A stretch of 60,000 bases of DNA from Antedon mediterranea (Eukaryota > Echinodermata > Crinoidea > Comatulida > Antedonidae), in assembly GCF_964355755.1 (NCBI RefSeq), contig NC_092676.1:20692288-20752287 (forward strand), read 5' to 3'. The notes below the pieces were generated by a model that had not been told where the DNA came from, searched no databases, and was given only the letters and a program-made list of their open reading frames with translations. Both the position numbers and the translations under genes were made by a program. Positions 57,693 to 60,000 of the stretch are shown here, in pieces (the first letter of the stretch is position 1; the number at the start of each line of letters is the position of its first letter).

Positions 57693-60000
57693 TATAGAGA
57701 GGGCGCTGATCAAGCTGCAGCCATCACGTTTTTCTTGTTCGCTCTTTGCTTTCTTCTTTTTTTTTGTGTGTTTTTTGTTCGTAGCCCCTTTTTTGATGTA
57801 ATTTGATGATTTTTGATGTTAGTAACTGTTCCCGATTGTGCTGTCTCGTTTTTATAGTCTTGTGAACTGTTTTTTACGTGTTATATACTCTCCGACCAAC
57901 AATCTGCAACATAGGCTAGGCTACCCCGCTTCCGTTGGCCGCTACAATGTGCAAGCAGAATTCCACCGGCACTCGCTATGATGAGTTAACAACATCCGGA
58001 AGCGTGATCAGAGCTAGGCCTAGGCCTAGAGGAAGGAGAGCAGGGCGGAAAGTACGGCGCATGATTCCAGTCATATTCAATGTTTTCCCGATTGAATCTA
58101 AACGGCCTCACATCATTTATAGAACCCCTGTGAGAACTGTCATTCATATCGCTACTTCAACAAAGCAGGATAACAATAGGCTAACGATAGAGAAGAATAT
58201 TAAGCAACAACATTTGCCTAATTTTTTAGTAACGAACGCCCAATCGCTGATCAATAAGCGTGATGAATTTCATCTGTTGATGAATAAGGAATCAGTTAAT
58301 GTTGGTATAATTACTGAGAGCTGGTTTTCTACCACCCACCATCAAGACCAACTGGACATACCTGGTTATGCCCTATTCTCCAAATGTCGTGAAGACCGAC
58401 GTGGGGGTGGAGTAGCAATCTACAGCAAAGATGGCCTCAATGCTCAAGAACTTAAGGTTGCAGCCCCCCCTGAGTTGGAGATTCTTTGGATCAAACTAAG
58501 AGGCACCAGACTACCTAGAGGACTATCGCAAATTGTAGTGTGTGGTATATATATAGTCACAGATTCACCACATCAACAGTTATTGAAAGAACATCTAATC
58601 AACACAATTGATGAAATTCGCACACGGTCCCCAGACACCGGATTTTGCATAGCTGGTGATTTCAACCGTATGGTAATTGGTGACATTCTTAAAGGCAACG
58701 ATTTTCGTCAAATTGTTAAATTTAACACGCGTAATAATGCTGTTCTTGATCTAATCATTACAAATATGGATGACACGTTTTATACAGCACCATCTGCATT
58801 AGCGCCTATTGGTATGAGCGATCATGTGTGTGTACTATGGAAACCAAAGATCAGACCGCGACTCAACTCTACAAAGAACATAGTGGTTCGTCCATTTTAT
58901 GAATCAAGAAAATGTGAGTTTGGAAGATGGTTATTAACACAGGATTGGCTTGAGGTGATCAATAGCGCTTCTACTCAAGACAAAATGGACGCTCTTTATA
59001 ACATTTTGAACAGTGCAATAGATAAGTATTTTCCGACAAAAAAAGTAAAAATACACTGTGCTGATAGACCCTGGATAACTAATTGCATTAGAGACCTAAT
59101 AGCTAAGAGGCAGACTGCTTTTGCTAGGGGGGACACAACACTTTTTAAGAAGTTACGAAATAAAGTAAAACGAGAAATTGAATTGGCCAAAACTAAGTAT
59201 TTTTCAACTAGAATAAGACACCTACGGCACAATGACCCACGAAAATGGCACTCGCAAATTAAAGATTTAACATCATCTAAAATGGGTCGAGATCTAAATA
59301 TTAATGTTACAGACATATCCGCCTCTGATCACATAGGTATCGCTAATGCAATTAATTCCCAGTTTGCTAGCATTAATAATGACATACCCCCACTAGACTA
59401 TTGTATTTTACCGGCATATTTGCCATGTAACAGCCCTGCACCGCAAGTTAAAGAATGGGAGGTTTATAATAAGTTAAGAAAAACCAACCCGCATAAATCA
59501 GTAGGACCTGATAAAATACCACCCTTAATTCTTAAAGAGTTTGCCCTTGAGTTAAGTGAACCCCTCACTAATATTTTAAATTGCTCATTTAGGGAAGGAA
59601 GTCTCCCGACCCAATGGAAATCTGCTGTGACTGTTCCTATCCCCAAGGTACATCCACCAAAAATTGATAAGTTAAGACCTATCTCGTTAACATCTGCCTT
59701 TGCAAAAGTGGCAGAGCAATTTGTTTGTGAATGGGTGGTATCTGATATCCAGAATAAATTAGATGTAAGACAGTATGGCAATGTCAAAGGGGCATCAACT
59801 AGCCACTACTTAGTACGTCTAGTTCATGATATGTGTGCTGCAGCTGAGGAGGCTCATAACATAGGGACGGTTGTCCTTACGGACTTCACTAAGGCCTTTG
59901 ATCGAATTGAACACAACACCTTAATCAATAAAATCATCGACATTGGAGTCCGTAGGTCTATCGTCCCTTGGATTTGTAGCTTCCTCAGCTGCAGAGAACA
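57693..60000 (+). mobile_element. CR1/L2-like LINE, 5' end present, cut by window edge
   Basis: It starts at about ATAGAGAGGGCGCTGATCAA directly after the MITE fragment. A T/C-rich leader of about 250 bp precedes an open reading frame that continues to the window end. The presence of the leader suggests the copy is not 5'-truncated. Confidence 0.8.
57947..60000 (+). CDS. LINE polyprotein: AP endonuclease and reverse transcriptase (partial)
   Basis: Open from ATG 57947 to the window edge, 684 residues with no stop. After a basic leader (RPRPRGRRAGRKVRR), an apurinic-type endonuclease begins near residue 95: NAQSL, ITESWF, GGGVAIYSKD, CIAGDFNRM and MSDHVCVLW hold the catalytic N, E, D/N and SDH. 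The RT begins near residue 510: SVGPDKIPPLI, WKSAVTVPIPK, LRPISLTSAFAKVAEQFV and LTDFTKAFDRIEHNTL (motif A aspartate). The order and motifs fit the CR1/L2 group of the Jockey clade. The catalytic RT motif C lies beyond the window. The intact frame suggests a young copy. Confidence 0.88.
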   Translation, partial: MCKQNSTGTRYDELTTSGSVIRARPRPRGRRAGRKVRRMIPVIFNVFPIESKRPHIIYRTPVRTVIHIATSTKQDNNRLTIEKNIKQQHLPNFLVTNAQSLINKRDEFHLLMNKESVNVGIITESWFSTTHHQDQLDIPGYALFSKCREDRRGGGVAIYSKDGLNAQELKVAAPPELEILWIKLRGTRLPRGLSQIVVCGIYIVTDSPHQQLLKEHLINTIDEIRTRSPDTGFCIAGDFNRMVIGDILKGNDFRQIVKFNTRNNAVLDLIITNMDDTFYTAPSALAPIGMSDHVCVLWKPKIRPRLNSTKNIVVRPFYESRKCEFGRWLLTQDWLEVINSASTQDKMDALYNILNSAIDKYFPTKKVKIHCADRPWITNCIRDLIAKRQTAFARGDTTLFKKLRNKVKREIELAKTKYFSTRIRHLRHNDPRKWHSQIKDLTSSKMGRDLNINVTDISASDHIGIANAINSQFASINNDIPPLDYCILPAYLPCNSPAPQVKEWEVYNKLRKTNPHKSVGPDKIPPLILKEFALELSEPLTNILNCSFREGSLPTQWKSAVTVPIPKVHPPKIDKLRPISLTSAFAKVAEQFVCEWVVSDIQNKLDVRQYGNVKGASTSHYLVRLVHDMCAAAEEAHNIGTVVLTDFTKAFDRIEHNTLINKIIDIGVRRSIVPWICSFLSCRE

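Noticed and set aside
59464-59787. 107-codon minus-strand frame, and another at 58996-59316
   Set aside because: Both are antisense shadows of the LINE open reading frame.

Overview
This is an AT-rich, intron-rich eukaryotic window. Genes have short exons with GT-AG introns, phase-matched joins and many MITEs. The animal genes found (MAM/LDLa receptor, RUNDC1, SLC31/CTR, CDK8/19) show a metazoan. The gene content and the many TAGGCCTA-type motifs suggest a marine invertebrate deuterostome, perhaps an echinoderm; the species is inference only. Layout. (1) 10-14372, plus strand: the 3' part of a type I membrane protein with alternating MAM and LDL-receptor class A domains, one membrane helix and a tyrosine-rich tail. 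One of its introns holds a 4.1-kb foldback element. (2) 18267-29279, minus strand: a complete 13-exon RUNDC1, with a nested pair of DNA elements in intron 1. (3) 30992-32218, minus strand: an unrecognised two-exon gene for a putatively myristoylated protein with repeated PRKLP-type motifs. (4) 33478-49003, minus strand: a CTR/SLC31 copper-transporter-like gene whose second coding intron is split by a 12.8-kb element. (5) 53254-57518 and beyond, plus strand: CDK8/19, the kinase of the Mediator module. A CR1/L2-like LINE with an open reading frame has inserted after the last exon seen and runs off the window. The main discovery is the 12.8-kb element at 33866-46679. Its ends are inverted repeats of 27 to 32 bp. 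Removing it leaves an ordinary intron of about 0.4 kb, and the CTR exons on both sides join in phase. It carries three apparently intact genes: (A) a seven-exon gene for a 1083-residue protein that combines a putative DDE-type transposase region, a BRCT domain and an HMG box; (B) a single-exon 447-residue protein with a Tudor/chromo-barrel-like N-terminus, whose start overlaps the end of gene A as ATGA; and (C) a divergently transcribed three-exon protein kinase with an HND-type catalytic loop. An 18-copy minisatellite and an E2F-like site lie between A and C. I do not recognise this gene combination as a described transposon superfamily. Other mobile DNA includes a 2.3-kb element with an 8-bp target duplication and a 73-bp satellite core (50704-53014), two inverted TTAA-flanked MITEs around a CTR micro-exon, and several small palindromic MITE families. 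No tRNA, rRNA or CRISPR array was recognised.
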